A DNA stretch of 64,000 bases from Flavobacteriales bacterium UBA4466 (lineage in GTDB: Bacteria > Bacteroidota > Bacteroidia > Flavobacteriales_D > Sanyastnellaceae), in NCBI GenBank assembly GCA_905182895.1, contig CAJJDD010000012.1:1-64000 (forward strand), read 5' to 3'. The notes beneath the pieces were generated by a model that saw only the letters and a list, made by a program, of their open reading frames with translations, did not search any database and was not told the DNA's origin. The position numbers and the translations under genes were made by a program. Shown here one piece after another: positions 38,122 to 51,136 of the stretch. Each line of letters begins with the position of its first letter. The stretch's first letter is position 1.

Positions 38122-40500
38122 TTACGGGGTTATTATAGATTTTATTTGTTCGTTCTCTTCTGTTTCTAGCAGGGTTTTTATGGTTTCTTTGATAGAGCTT
38201 GAAACCTCCATTGCTTCGACATCTTCAAGGCCTCGGCTATCTAGTTCTTGCTGGACAGCCTTTAAACCATTATAACCAGCTAAACGAACCCACCAAGTTC
38301 CGGGAGTTACCGCTATCTTTTCTAGTTCTCCTGAATTCTGAGCTATGAATGAAGAGCTTTGGTTCTTTAGATAGTTAGCATAAGTTCCAGTTAAACCGAA
38401 TTTCCCAAAACCTGATGCACTTTGAAGGGTTTCTACCATAAACTTATTCATAGATTCGTCTCCATGCTTTGCATAAATATTCGCTATAGAACCTTTGACT
38501 TTTTGACTTTTTTCATTTTCTAATTCTTTAGCTTTAACCAACCCTAAAGCTGTATTGGTGTTCACTATAGACTTTAGGGCTTGTGCCATCACAGCGTAAC
38601 TTCTATCCTGAAGAGCTTCGGCATATACTTGAGAAAAATCTTCTTCGTTATAGGTCTTAGACAATGTTTTTATAGCCTTAGCCCTAACGAGTGATTTCGG
38701 GTCTTTCTTAACCATGCTGAGCAGCTCCTTTCTAAACTCTAAAGGAGAAATCTCCTTTAGTTTTTTAGCTCCTTTAAGAGCCGTCTGTCGAATTTTCCAA
38801 AACGAATCAGATAACGCATCTTCCAAGCAAGCTATACACTCAGGGTCACTTGAGCTTAAACAATAATCTAAAGCCTCACTCTTATCTAGGTAGACTTTAG
38901 CATTATTATAAGCTAGAGGCCACCAAGCATCAGGCCGATTGTCTTTTTTGGTTCCTAATAATACTTTTTCGGCATCTAGATTAGCAAAAGAAAACACCCC
39001 CTCATAAGGTAAAATAAATTCTTGTTGTCTTTGTCTAATGTCTATTCGTTGTCTCTTAACGCCAGAATCTGTGTAAACATCGACTTCTAACGGGAGCCTG
39101 AATAGGCCTTCCTGTGTTTGCTCTATTAGAACTGTCAGTGTGTTTAGGGAGTCATTCACATCATAGTCAATCGTAAGCTCAGGGTGACCGCTTCCTAAAA
39201 ACCATTGGTTAAAAAACCAGTTTAAATCCTTTCCGCTTACCTCTTCCATGGCTAGCCTTAACTGATGAATTTCTACAGATTCGAATTGATTATCATCTAA
39301 ATAAAGTTTTAAACCAGAGAAAAACGCAGCATCACCTAGAAAATAACGCAGCATATGAAGCACTCTACCACCCTTGTTATAGCTGTGCCCGTCAAACATA
39401 TCTTCTTTATCTTCATAATAGAACCGAATCAAGTTTTCTTGCTTTGTTTGGGATTCAGCTAAATATCCTGCCATAGAATTCATTCCATGCAAATCAGCAG
39501 CATATCTACCATATTTATGCTCTTCCCACAGGTACTCGCCATAAGTGGCAAATGACTCATTTAAAGGAAGATTAGACCAGCTTTCACAAGTAACTAAGTC
39601 ACCAAACCAGTGATGAAATAGCTCATGAGCGATCACAGCTTCATTATCACCATCTAATAACTCTCTATCTGTGGCATTCAAGAAATCACCATGGATAACA
39701 GCAGAAGTATTTTCCATTGCTCCGCTCACAAAATCACGGACGATTACCTGACTGTATTTATCCCATGGATAAGGAAAACCTAACACCTCAGAGTAAAAAG
39801 TAAGCATCTCAGGGGTATTCCCGAAGATATCTTTTGCGTAAGGAGCATATTCAGCTTCTAAGTAGTAATCTACTGCTATGTCTTCGTTATTTGCGTTTTC
39901 CCAAGAATCGCTAACCACAGAGTAATCACCTATAGCCATCATTACTAAATATGGAGCATGGGGTAGCTCTTGTCTCCAGTAATCTGTGCGTGTTCCGTCA
40001 CCATTATAATTAGAGAAGATTAAAGCTCCGTTTGATAGTGTTTTATATTTCTCTTGAACGGTTATTTTTAATTCTTGAGTAAGCCTTTCGTTTGGACTAT
40101 CGATAGTCGGAAACCACACACTGTTGGCTTCTGTTTCTCCTTGAGTCCATATTTGCGTAAGTTTATTAACCTCAGTAGAGTCTGGATTAATAAAATATAT
40201 CCCTTGGGCTAAGGAAATAGCACTACTTCCTTTTGAAGTTACCTTTTCTGGAAAAGCGGTATAGTTTATCTCTGAGCCGATATACTTCTGAGCGAGTGTA
40301 TTCCTTGTCTAACTGTACATTAAGAAACTCACTGTCGTAGGTATATTCTAGCGGGACAAAACCATTCTCCTCAACCAAACTTACTTCGGATATTTCCATT
40401 CCTTTGGCATCCAGTATGAGCTCTTTGGTAGCATAGAAGTATGGCTTTACATCAAGCAGTATAGAACCTATAACAGACCTTTCCTTCCAAATCTTCCGAA
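38122..40500 (-). pseudogene. M1 family aminopeptidase with HEAT-like C-terminus (5' part frame-broken)
   Basis: The intact part (38122-40119) has the M1 exopeptidase motif GAMEN and the zinc site HELFHHWFGDLVTCESW with the third ligand Glu in LPLNESFATYG. HEAT-like repeats follow. Upstream the coding continues in other frames: QGIYFINPDSTEVNKLTQIW, YINYTAFPEKVTSKGSSAIS and ILDAKGMEISEVSLVEENGF. Breaks lie near 40130, 40310 and 40480. Reading further up to about 40722 gives protein-like pieces (NIPEIKCFGSRNEHKGTSTL, EEVVVVGHE) that I cannot assign; they may be the exported N-terminus. Role: cleavage of N-terminal residues from peptides. Confidence 0.8.
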
Positions 40501-40818
40501 ACGCTTAAATCGCATAGGAAGGATAGCTCCAGTTACATTACGAGTTTCTGTCGCTCTAGAAGCACTCGTGTCCTACAACAACAACCTCCTCTAGTGTGCT
40601 AGTTCCTTTGTGTTCATTACGGCTCCCAAAGCACTTGATTTCGGGTATGTTTTTTTCTTGTAGCACTAGAGAATAGATTTTTCGAGAAGACAGTAACCCA
40701 CGAAAAGCTGAAACATTCATAATTTCAGTTCCTCTCCAAAGGGATCGTCTTTCTTAGGTTAGTGTTGCAACGCTTTACTTTAATTCAAGAACAGTTAATT
40801 TTAATATTCAATCTTTCG

Positions 40819-40826
40819 CATCTTTG
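40819..40826 (+). promoter_or_regulatory. -7 box-like CATCTTTG upstream of the biotin carrier gene
   Basis: CATCTTTG differs from TAnnTTTG only at the first base and lies 17 bp before the ATG at 40844. Confidence 0.4.
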
Positions 40827-40843
40827 CCTGAAATTACACTGAA

Positions 40844-41356
40844 ATGATAAAAGCACTCTTTAACGATAAAACAGCTCTAGAGCTGAGAAAAACCAGTGAT
40901 GACGGATTAACTGGAGAAGTTAATGGGGAGGTTTATAAATGGGATGTTTCAGAAATATCACCGAATAGCTGGAGTGTAATAGATGAAAACGGAAATTCTT
41001 TTAGCATCGTGTTGGATGATTACTCTGCCGACAGTAAAAAAAACACCTTTATAATAGCGGGTCAAGTTATAGAGGTAATAGAGCAAAGTGAGTTTGACCT
41101 TCTTCTTAAGGAACTAGGAATCTCTAATGGAGGGATTAAAAAGTTAAAAGAAATTAAAGCTCCGATGCCTGGGCTAGTTCTAAAGGTTTTGGTGTCGGAA
41201 GGGCAAGAGGTCGCAGAAGGTGACGTAATCGTGATTTTGGAGGCTATGAAAATGGAGAATGTAATAAAATCGCCTACCGGAGCTAGGGTAAAATCAATCA
41301 GAGTAAATAAAGGAGACACCATAGACAAAGGGGAAGTTATGGTTACGTTTGACTAG
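40844..41356 (+). CDS. biotin carboxyl carrier protein of an acyl-CoA carboxylase
   Basis: 170 residues. The C-terminal ~70 residues form a biotinyl domain with the biotinylated Lys in [20 protein letters not shown], preceded by the [17 protein letters not shown] hammerhead. The N-terminal ~95 residues carry no clear domain. Stand-alone carriers of this type serve propionyl- or acetyl-CoA carboxylases whose carboxylase genes are often next door, but none is seen here. Confidence 0.88.
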   Translation: MIKALFNDKTALELRKTSDDGLTGEVNGEVYKWDVSEISPNSWSVIDENGNSFSIVLDDYSADSKKNTFIIAGQVIEVIEQSEFDLLLKELGISNGGIKKLKEIKAPMPGLVLKVLVSEGQEVAEGDVIVILEAMKMENVIKSPTGARVKSIRVNKGDTIDKGEVMVTFD

Positions 41357-41453
41357 GCTATCCCTGTTTCTCCTTGTACACAGAAACCTGTGTATAATAA
41401 TACCATTACAGCTAGCCTTCCGTTTATTATACGTTACCTTTAATAATCCCGTC

Positions 41454-42455
41454 ATGAGGTGTGTTTTTATTTATATACTATTTATTGTTTGGTCTTCTGC
41501 GATGAGCGGTCAAGACTGTTCCTCTCCCATTACAGCCTGTTCTGGAGTGACTGAAATTATAGACTCTACTAGTTTCTCTGGGGGGTTTAATGGCCCGTGT
41601 TTTACTGCTGTTCAAAGTATATTTTATGAGTTTACCACGAACAATAGTGCTGACAATCCAACTGGATTTCTTCCTTATGAAATAGAGGCAGACATTTTTA
41701 TTGAGAGTTGTATTGATGAAGGGTTGAACTTAGCCGTAAATGCGGGAATATTCCAGCCTACTAGCGGAACTGATCCATGTGCTGGTCTCACAGTGATAAG
41801 CGCGTGTGTGTCTAATTCTAATTCTTTTATCTTTAGCTCAGGAGCTTTAGAGCCAAACACTACGTATATTTTAGTTTTAGGTATAGATCCAACTTCAATT
41901 GATTTTGGGTGTAATATAGAATTAACGCTTACTGGTGCGCCTTTAGAAATTAATGCTTGCTGCGATGATAGCATTTCACTAGGCCTAAGTTCAGAGCTAG
42001 AGGTTTATGGAGCTACAGTAACATTTGGCCAGCAGAATTATGTATGGTCTCCTCAGAGCACCTTAGATGATTTTCAATCCCAATTTCCAATAGCGACACC
42101 TTCCAGTACAACGGTATATGAGGCGGTTGCGCAGGTAGGAGACTGCCCTGTTTCTGATGTAATCACTGTTACAGTAGAACAGGCTATTACGGTTCTTAAT
42201 ACGTTTTCACCGAATGGCGACAGTTATAATGATTTTTGGAAAATCCTTAGAATTGAAGGTTTTGAGAGAGCGTTGATCAATGTTTACAGCAGGTGGGGCC
42301 AGGTGGTATATAAAAGCATTGGTTACTCTGTTCCCTGGGATGGGACTAATGAGGGAAAAAAATTGGCTGCTGGCACCTACTACTATGTAATAGAATTAAA
42401 TTCCTTAGAGGTAACCTCAGAACCGATAGTAGGATTTGTGGTCATACTAAATTAG
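41454..42455 (+). CDS. T9SS type B cargo protein (CHU_C sorting domain)
   Basis: 333 residues from ATG 41454, which gives a good signal peptide (CVFIYILFIVWSSAMSGQ); an upstream in-frame ATG at 41349 overlaps the carrier gene and gives a poor start. The mature protein has a Cys-rich beta domain (SSPITACSGVTEIIDSTSF) and ends in a gliding-motility-associated C-terminal domain (LNTFSPNGDSYNDFWKI, INVYSRWGQVVYKS, PWDGTNEGKKLAAGTYYYVI). Such domains direct export by T9SS with a matching PorP/SprF partner, and the next gene, 2 bp away, is one. Confidence 0.85.
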   Translation: MRCVFIYILFIVWSSAMSGQDCSSPITACSGVTEIIDSTSFSGGFNGPCFTAVQSIFYEFTTNNSADNPTGFLPYEIEADIFIESCIDEGLNLAVNAGIFQPTSGTDPCAGLTVISACVSNSNSFIFSSGALEPNTTYILVLGIDPTSIDFGCNIELTLTGAPLEINACCDDSISLGLSSELEVYGATVTFGQQNYVWSPQSTLDDFQSQFPIATPSSTTVYEAVAQVGDCPVSDVITVTVEQAITVLNTFSPNGDSYNDFWKILRIEGFERALINVYSRWGQVVYKSIGYSVPWDGTNEGKKLAAGTYYYVIELNSLEVTSEPIVGFVVILN

Positions 42456-42457
42456 AA

Positions 42458-43379
42458 ATGAAAATATTAGCGCTAATTATAACCTTGGTTTCATTTATTG
42501 CTGCTGAGGGGCAACAGTTACCAATTTACACAAACTATAATTTTAACTTATTTGGCATTAACCCTGCCGCAGCAGGTTCTCAATCATGCCTCGATTTAAG
42601 AATGGGTTACCGAAGGCAATGGCTAGGCTTTCCAGGAGAACCCAAGTCAACTTTTATTGGAGTTAACGGAAGTTTTGGAAAAAAGAGATTTAACTTTCAT
42701 GGTGTAGGAATAAAAGTAGAAACAGACGAGTCAGGGCCTATGGGATTTACATCACTTTCGGGGTCATATTCCTATCACATTAAAGTGAACAAGAAAAACA
42801 TGCTCTCGCTAGGCTCTTCATTAGGATTTAGTCAGCACAGATTGGATGTTGGACAAGTTACAGCAGAAGACTTTTCTGACCCAGCCATTTCAGCGTCTCA
42901 AAGTCAAGTGCTATTTCCTCAAATAGGTATGGGGATTTGGTACCAAAGTCAGGATAGGTATATCGGGTTTTCGGCTAGAAACATAATAGAGAATAAGTTC
43001 ACCAGTTTTGGAACGGGCAGCCGTTTTAGACGGCACTCCTATTTAATTCTTGGTAAATCTATTCCAGTAAATGACAACCTTTTTTTCAAACCCTCCGTAA
43101 ATATTAGACATGTAAGCAGGTCACCTTTAGCGGCAGATGTAAACCTGTTGTTTGATTTGAATGATTTGTTTGAGTTTCGGGATGTCTTTCAGAGGAGGGC
43201 ACGGAGTCTCTGGAATGGTGAAGGTCGCTGTTCTGAAGTATTTAACTATAGGTTATGCCTATGATAGAACAATAAACAAACTCAGAGTGGGAGGAGCCAA
43301 CTCTCATGAGATTATGCTGGGAATTCAAGCCTGCCCAAGGGGAGAGAAAAAAGGAATTAAATGCAGTGCATACGATTAG
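42458..43379 (+). CDS. PorP/SprF family T9SS outer-membrane protein (one frameshift)
   Basis: About 306 residues. Starts with a signal peptide ending AAEGQQLPIYTNYNFN and continues with the typical FGINPAAAGSQSCLDLRMGYR and RQWLGFPGEPKSTF, i.e. NPA.AG and R.QW.G..G.P. An extra base near 43180 (TTTCGGGATG) breaks the frame; corrected, it reads FEFGMSFRGGHGVSGMVKVA, then YLTIGYAYDRTINKLR to the end. PorP/SprF proteins are needed for secretion or surface attachment of type B cargo. Confidence 0.85.
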
Positions 43380-43417
43380 AAAACAATTTTTATTATTTAT
43401 AAACTAACTGAATCCAA

Positions 43418-46400
43418 GTGACTAATTATACCACCCTATCTTTAACTGCTTCAGTAAAGTCCCTCGTTTTTATTCTGAGTATACTCGGAACGAGCACTTT
43501 CGGCTATAATCAGCAGATTCAATTGAACCTCTCTGCAGGAGAGACTCAAACGCTAGAACTTAGCCAAGTAAACGGCATGAAGATTACCGGTCACGGCACT
43601 CTTCAATTGGTCTGTGGCTCTCAAGGAATTCAAATAACAGAATCCTTAGTTTTAGGAAACCAAGTAAAATTAGTTTGCGATGAAACAATCCATCTAGTTG
43701 GGTCAGGAATTCTTCAAGCCTCTCGTCTTAATTCGAACATCTCTATTCAAGGAGAATGGGAACTAAGATCAGACTTAACCTTGAAACCAGAGAAAGAAGC
43801 TCATTTCCACAATGCTATGATTAATTTGGGCAGCTCCAGTATTGTATCAGACAATTTAATCTTTTCTGGAGTGAATTTGATACACACTAATGGAGGTGTT
43901 ATAGTGGCTAATAAGTCTTTTTTATCGAATGAACAATTAGAGGTTGAGTCATCTCAGGCTGATGTGATATTTATTCCTGAGTTAGCTGAATTTACTGGTT
44001 CTACAGATCTTCCGGTACATTTCTTTTCGTCAGCGGGGAACCCTTGTGGTGATCCTGAATTTGAAATTACTGTAGAGGTTATTTCCGATTACAATGGAGC
44101 AGATATAAGCTGCAATGGCGCTGATGATGCAGAGGTTCAGTGTGTCGTAACAGGAGGTGTTGGGCCATTTGTCTGTGAGTGGTTTGGAGGGACTGGTGAC
44201 AATACAGGAGAGACTTACTCTGGACTGGGAGCTGGAACTTACACAGTATTAGTTACCGACGAAGGACAAAATGTCATTTGTGTAGAAAATGTTCAAATAG
44301 CAGAACCGCCACCCTTGGCTGTTTTCACATTAAACCTAACGATGCCTTCATGTGATGCTCTTTGCAACGGAAGCACAAATCCTATTGTGCTCGGAGGAAC
44401 AGGGTTGTATACGTTTGACTACTCTAACGGGGGAATGAATCAGGAAAACCTTAATCTCTGTGCGGGAGTGAACACGATTATGATTTCTGATGTAAATAGA
44501 CTGTCAATTAGACACCACTTTTGTTATAAACGAGGACTCCATAGACATGAACCGCTATCCGATTCTTATGTTTTGGTGATAATTTTGGAACTCCACTTGT
44601 TACTTCTGGCGGCGGCGGCGGGCCTTACGATATAGATTGGTCGACCAATGAAGCCACGAACGCGATCTCTAATTTGTCTAGTGGAACTTATTCAGTGGAA
44701 ATTCTTTATGCAGAAGACTGTTCAATAGACAGTACGTTTACTATTGTTGGTTTAGGTGAGTTAATAGTAACTATTGATGAATCTGAAAGCCCAGTATGCG
44801 TTAGTGACACTACCGGAATTATAAGCGTTTCTATTTCTGGAGGAACTCCAGAGTACACTCTAGCATGGACTAAAGAAGGGGTTCCATTTTCTATAGAAGA
44901 GGATTTGAGTGATTTAGGAATAGGAGTATATGAGCTTTCAGTTACAGACGCTTTTGGGTGCATTGGTTCACTTTCGTTGAACTTAGAGGCTCAAGAAGAA
45001 GTTATAGTGGAGACAACTCTAGTAGAAATAGATTGTTTCGAAAATTGTAATGCCAGTATAACTTCGACTATTATTCAAGCCCAGGAGCCAATCACATTCA
45101 CTTGGAGTGATGTAAATGGCATCATTTCGAATGCTGAATTTATTGAAAACATTTGTGCAGGGACTTATGAACTTGTAGTGATGGATGGAGCTGGGTGTGA
45201 GTATATCGAGACATTTATTATAGATGAGCCTGAAGAAATGGAGGTTCTGGAAGATATTACTAACATCTCTTGCAACGGCTTAGCCGAAGGGGCTATTCTT
45301 CTGACGGTGAGTGGAGGAAGCGCTCCTTACTCTACGAGTCTTCCAAGCATAGAATCCAATCCTGGAGAGTTTGTTTTAGATAACCTTATCGCTGGAAGTT
45401 ATGTGGTAGACGTAACAGATGATGAAGGGTGTGTGGTTTCTGTGCCTTTTGAGTTAACTGAGCCTGAAGCCTTATTAGTAGACCTAAGTTTCGAAGACCC
45501 GATTTGTTTTGGTGAATCATCAGGAAGTATTACGCTTGTTGTTTCTGGAGGGTCTGAGCCTTACTCAATCGAATGGGTGGAGTTGGGAGTTTTTGATGAG
45601 TTAATCCAATCAGACTTACCTTCTGGAGATTACAATATTCTAATTACAGATGCTCAAGGCTGCGAAGAGTCGTTAACCGTTACTTTAGAAGACCCTTTAG
45701 AAATAACTGTGGTAGAAACAACCAACCCTGTTCTTTGTAATGGCGATAGCACAGGCTCTATAGAGTTAGAGGTGTCTAACCCAATAGGAAACCTGAATGT
45801 TTTATGGGTTGGTAATGTGATAAACAATACTGAATTAAATCAATTTGATTTACAAGCAGGAGTATATGAAGTGACTCTTACAGATGATAATGGGTGTGAG
45901 GAAAATAGTGCTTATGAGATTCTGGAATCTCCAGAACTGGAAGTTACTGAAACTATAATCAACCCGCTATGTTTTGGTGAGCAAGGAGAGATTTCGATAG
46001 AAATTAACGGAGGACAGGAGCCTTATGATGTGTCATGGGCTGAAATAGAAGCGCCTAACCAGCAAAGTATTACGGACTTACCTACAGGAATATACACGGT
46101 AGCAGTGACAGATGCTAACCTTTGTGAAGTTACAGCGTCTTATCAAATCACTCTGCCAGATGAAATCATAATCACAGCGGAAGTGACTCAGCCTGATTGT
46201 GTATTACAGTCGGGAACTATAGAAGTAGTTAATATTACAGGTGGAGCAGGGTCATATAGTTTTATATGGTTGGAAATAGACGCTCCGGATCAAAATCTGG
46301 TTGAGAACTTAGCATCAGGGGACTATACAATTCAAGTCACAGATGCCTCTAACTGCATCACAGAAGAAGTTTATACGATAACAGAACCAGGAGTTTTAGC

Positions 46401-49400
46401 TGTATCTAGCGAGGTGACAAATGTTCTTTGTAATGGAGAAAACACGGGTAGCATCTTATTAGAAGCATCAGGTGGATTAGAGCCGTACACAGCCGTTTGG
46501 ACACCCGTTTTAGACGCTTCGTTAGCCCAAGAGAATTTAACGGCAGGAGTATATGAGGTGACTCTTACAGATGATAATGGATGTGAGTTTAACAATACCT
46601 TTGAAATAACCGCACCAGACGAGATTATAATTACAGAAGATGTTTCTGTTTTAAACTGTTCCGAAGATTTAGGTGCGATAGAAATTTCTATTGAAGGAGG
46701 AATAGAGCCTTACGGTATAGCATGGGGAGGTATAGAAGCTCCAGGAGAGACACTTTTAACAGAGTTATCTGCAGGAGATTATAGCGTAACTGTTATAGAC
46801 GATAGCGAATGCGAAGTCACGGAAGCCTATTTCATAACCGCACCAGAGGCCATAGAGATAGTAGAGGTAATAACTCAACCAAATTGCTTTGGGGAGTTAG
46901 GTGTTATTTCTTTGGAGATTACTGGAGGCACAGGACTTTACACTATAGAGTGGACAGGGATCGAAGCTGATGGAGACACAGAAATTCTAGACCTAATAGC
47001 AGGTACATATACTGTCACGGTGACCGATGAAAATGGGTGTGAGGAAGAAGAGTCCTATGAAATTATTTTAATAAACGAGCTAGCAGCTAATGTTAATATG
47101 ACACAGCCAGAGTGTTTCACTTCGACACGCCGTGCAAGCTGGGCTTCTACGACGGTGTGGGCCATATAGTATTATATGGCCGTACGGTAGTGATGAACTA
47201 TCCGCATCAGAGATAGCACCAGGATCTTACACGGTGAGTATTACTGATGCTAATTTATGCGCCATAGAAGTAGAGTTTGAAATTACAGAGCCATATGAAC
47301 TCTCATCAGAGACAATCTTTAACGGTGTGCTTTGCAATGGTGAAAACACAGGCTCAATAGACATTACCCTAGTAAACGCTACTGGAGTTATCGATTACAG
47401 TTGGGTAAATGAAGAGTTAGGGTTTACAAGCCCAACCCAAGACATAGAAAACTTGTTTGCAGGCGTTTATGAACTAACCGCTACAGATGAAATCGGATGT
47501 GTGTTTAATGAAACCTTTGAAATACTAGAAACAGAAGAATTAGTTATAACTCTAGAGAGCATCCAGAGTGAAACCTGCGAAGGGCTGGAAAATGGAAGCA
47601 TCGAGGTGTCTATTTCTGGGGGAACTTTAGACTACCAAATTGACTGGAGTGGAACAGGCTTCTCTTCTAATGATGAGGACATTTTAGAGTTAGCATCAGG
47701 AGATTATACATTAAATGTTTCAGATTTAAACGGATGTGTTGCAACTGAAACTTTCATAGTAAATTCTGGGACATTAATAACACCGAACAGTTCTAGTATA
47801 GACTCTGAGTGTTCGGTAAGCACAGGAAGTATGTCTGTCAACATAGATTCTGATAATCCTATCGAAGAAATCTCGTGGTTTGATGATGGAGTTCTTCTAA
47901 CAGATGGTTTAATTACTACCATAGAAAACCTTTCTTCAGGAACATACTCAGTAGAAATCACTGATGACCAAGGGTGTAGTGTTTCTGAAACTATTCTTAT
48001 CTCAGATACAGGGGCCGTTTCAATAAATGCTGAGGTAAGTGGAGTAAACTGCCAGGGAGACTCTAACGGCTCGATATTAATTGTTGTAACCAGTGGGACA
48101 GAGCCATACATCTTAACTTGGTCTGGACCAGTCGAGATAGCAGATGACCAATACAACCCTACCAATCTTATAACGGGAGATTATATAGCTTCCATTAATG
48201 ATTCTGAAGGATGTAATACACTCCAAGAATTTTCAGTTCTTTCCCCAGACTCATTTAGCATAAATGAAACGATTATCAATGTGAGTTGTTTCGGAAATGG
48301 AGATGGAGTAATAGCATTAGAACTCATAGGAGGAACAGAACCTTTCACTATAGATTGGATGGATTCTGATGAGGATTTAGACACACTTACAGACCTAACT
48401 CCTGGTGAATATAGCGTACTTATTACAGATGCCAATGACTGCATTACTGAAGGAATTTATCAGATAACAGAGGAAGACTTATTAACGCTGGATATTTCTT
48501 TTACAGAACTATTCTGTGTTAACCAAACCTCGACAGATATAGATATTACTGTCACTGGAGGGTTAGAGCCATACACGTTCTCCTGGACAGGTGAAGTTAC
48601 TAGCACAAATGAAGATTTAGCAGATGCAGGTATAGGGACTTATACTGTCCTCGTTACAGATGCGGTTAATTGTACAATAGAAGAAACGATTACAATAGCC
48701 CAAGGCAATGAAATTCTCATAGAAGTAATAGAAACACAACCGACATGTTTAACCAATAATGGTTCATTAACAGCAAGTGCTGTAGGTGGATCAGGGCTTG
48801 ATTATACATTCTTCTGGTATTCTATTGGAGACACTCCAACCCTTATAGGACAAGAGCCAACGCTAGACAACTTGGAATCAGGCTCATATTACTTAGAGGT
48901 TCATGATTCTGGAGGTTGTTTTAACACTGCAGAGGTAAATCTATCCAACAATCAAGGAGAAGTCACCGCTAATATCACGGATGTTTTATGTGCTCAAGAT
49001 GATTCTGGGGCCATTGAAATAGAGGCGTTAGATTTAGCGGGAACACTTTCTGTTGAGTGGGTTGGCCCTAACAGCTTCATTAGTGTAGACGAAGATATTT
49101 ATGGTTTAACCGAAGGTGAATACACCGTGACAGTTACAGACGGTAATGGCTGTCAATTAATAGAAACTTATGAAGTGGCATCTACAAATGAATTAGTTGA
49201 AGGAATAGAGGTCACTAATATCTGTTTTGGAGAAACAGGAACAGGAGCTGCAAACATTCTGCTTACGGGCGGGACAGCTCCATATATTATCAACTGGTCA
49301 GGAAATGGGCTGGTCTCTAACCAAGCGTCAATAACTGATTTAAACGAAGGCTGCTATATTTTAGAAATTTCAGATGCTAATAGTTGTTCATACACTGAAG

Positions 49401-51136
49401 AGGTTTGCCTTCATAATCTTTAGATGAAATTATTTTAAAAACATTTTAAGTGAAATCTTTGCTTTTGTCCTCATGAAGTAAGGTCAAATAGAACTTGAAA
49501 TTTCAGGAGGGAATCCGGGATATAGCATAGAATGGCTGAATAGCGATGCTGAATTTGTATCGGACCAACTATTGGTTACCGAGTTAGCTACTGGAGTTTA
49601 TACTGCCAGCATTATTGACAATAGTGGTTGTATGGCTAACATTACTGCGTCTATAACCTCTAGTCCAGAATTAACCTCGGAAGTTTTCTGAAACGCCTAT
49701 CATTTGTTTTGGAGATGAAAACGGAGCCCTAGATGTTGTGTATTCTGGTGGGGTCGGAGCATTAACTCTAACCTGGACAGGACCTAATGGCTTTACTTCA
49801 GAAGATCCTGAAAAAGTAAATGAGTATTGGTGCTTACTGTTATGAGGTCGTGGACTTTATTGGCTGTGTTATATCAGATTGCTACGCACTGAATGATCCT
49901 GGACCGTTAAACCTTGGTCAAACCGTAAATAGCACAAACTGTTTCGGAACCAATGATGGAGAGGTTTCATTAGAGGTTTCAGGCGGATATGCGCCTTATA
50001 CTACTGTTTGGACCTTAAACGGGACTCTATTTAGCACGGAAGAAGACATTGCAGGCTTGGCTATAGGAGTTTATGCTGTTAATCTTTCAGATACGATGGG
50101 ATGTACAATAGAAGACACATTTACTATTTCAGAGCTTCCGCTGTTGACGGTTGTTTTTGATAATATAATAGGTGCTACATGTGCTACTAGTTCAGATGGA
50201 GCATTTGAAACAACCGTTTCAGGCGGGATGTTAAATTATAGTTATTCATGGGTTTTAAATGGAACTGAAGAGTCAACAGAAGAAGACCCTTCAGAATTAG
50301 GCGCTGGAGATTATCAGCTCACCGTAACAGACGCTAACGATTGTAACACAGAAATAGCTTCTGTTATAATTCCAGTATTAGGAACACTGGAAGTTATAGT
50401 TCCACAGAACATCTCTTGGTGCTTTACAGAAGACTTACAACTAATAGAAACTATATCTGTAGAAGCACAAAGCATTGAATGGACAAACCCTCCAAGTACA
50501 GATGTTTTATCGACGACTAACTCTGTTTTTTTCCAAGAAGAACCAGGTGTTTATGAGTTAGTTATCACAGGAATAGATGGGCCATGTGTAGTTACAGATA
50601 CAGTAGAAGTAACCATTCATGAGCTTCCTCAATCAGACGCAGGAGAAGACCAAGATGCTGAATTAGAAGATGAGGTTATATTGGGAGGAAACCCTACCAC
50701 AGACGACTTGAACACAGTGGTTTGGGCCCCTTTTGAATTATTAAATGAAAGTAGTTTATTTAACCCGTCATATTTGGTAGTAAATAGCATTCAAAGTTTC
50801 GTGTTAACTGTTACCAGCCCAGAGGGTTGTGTTAGTGAAGACTCTACCCAAGTGACTCTTTCCCCAGAGGTTGATATCCACTCAGGATTTACTCCAAATT
50901 CAGACAATATTAATGACGTTTGGGTAATAGGAAATCTCCAAAACTATCCTTCTATTGAGGTTTGGGTTTATAATAGATGGGGAGAGGAAATGTTCTATTC
51001 TCAAGGATATAACCAACCGTGGGACGGAACGTATAATGGTGACAGCCTACCTATAGGAACATACTATTACGTAATAGACTTTAATAAACCAGGCTTTCAA
51101 TTAACTACTGACGGACCTGTAACAATACTAAGATAA
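43418..51136 (+). CDS. giant SprB-repeat adhesin with CHU_C sorting domain (frameshifted)
   Basis: Pieces in shifting frames give one protein of ~2,570 residues: signal region (SLVFILSILGTSTFGYN), a ~190-residue beta-helix-like N-terminal part, then roughly two dozen SprB repeats of ~80 residues (CNGENTGSILLEASGGLEPY, then AGVYEVTLTDDNGCEFNNTF) and a C-terminal CHU_C domain (FTPNSDNINDVWVIGNLQNY, PWDGTYNGDSLPIGTYYYVI). SprB is the mobile adhesin of gliding in Flavobacterium, moved and exported by T9SS with SprF. Frame breaks fall near 44500-44640, 47130-47165, 49423-49480, 49690 and 49815. Some neighbouring repeats are nearly identical in DNA. The PorP/SprF gene starts on the last base of the stop codon. 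Confidence 0.8.
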
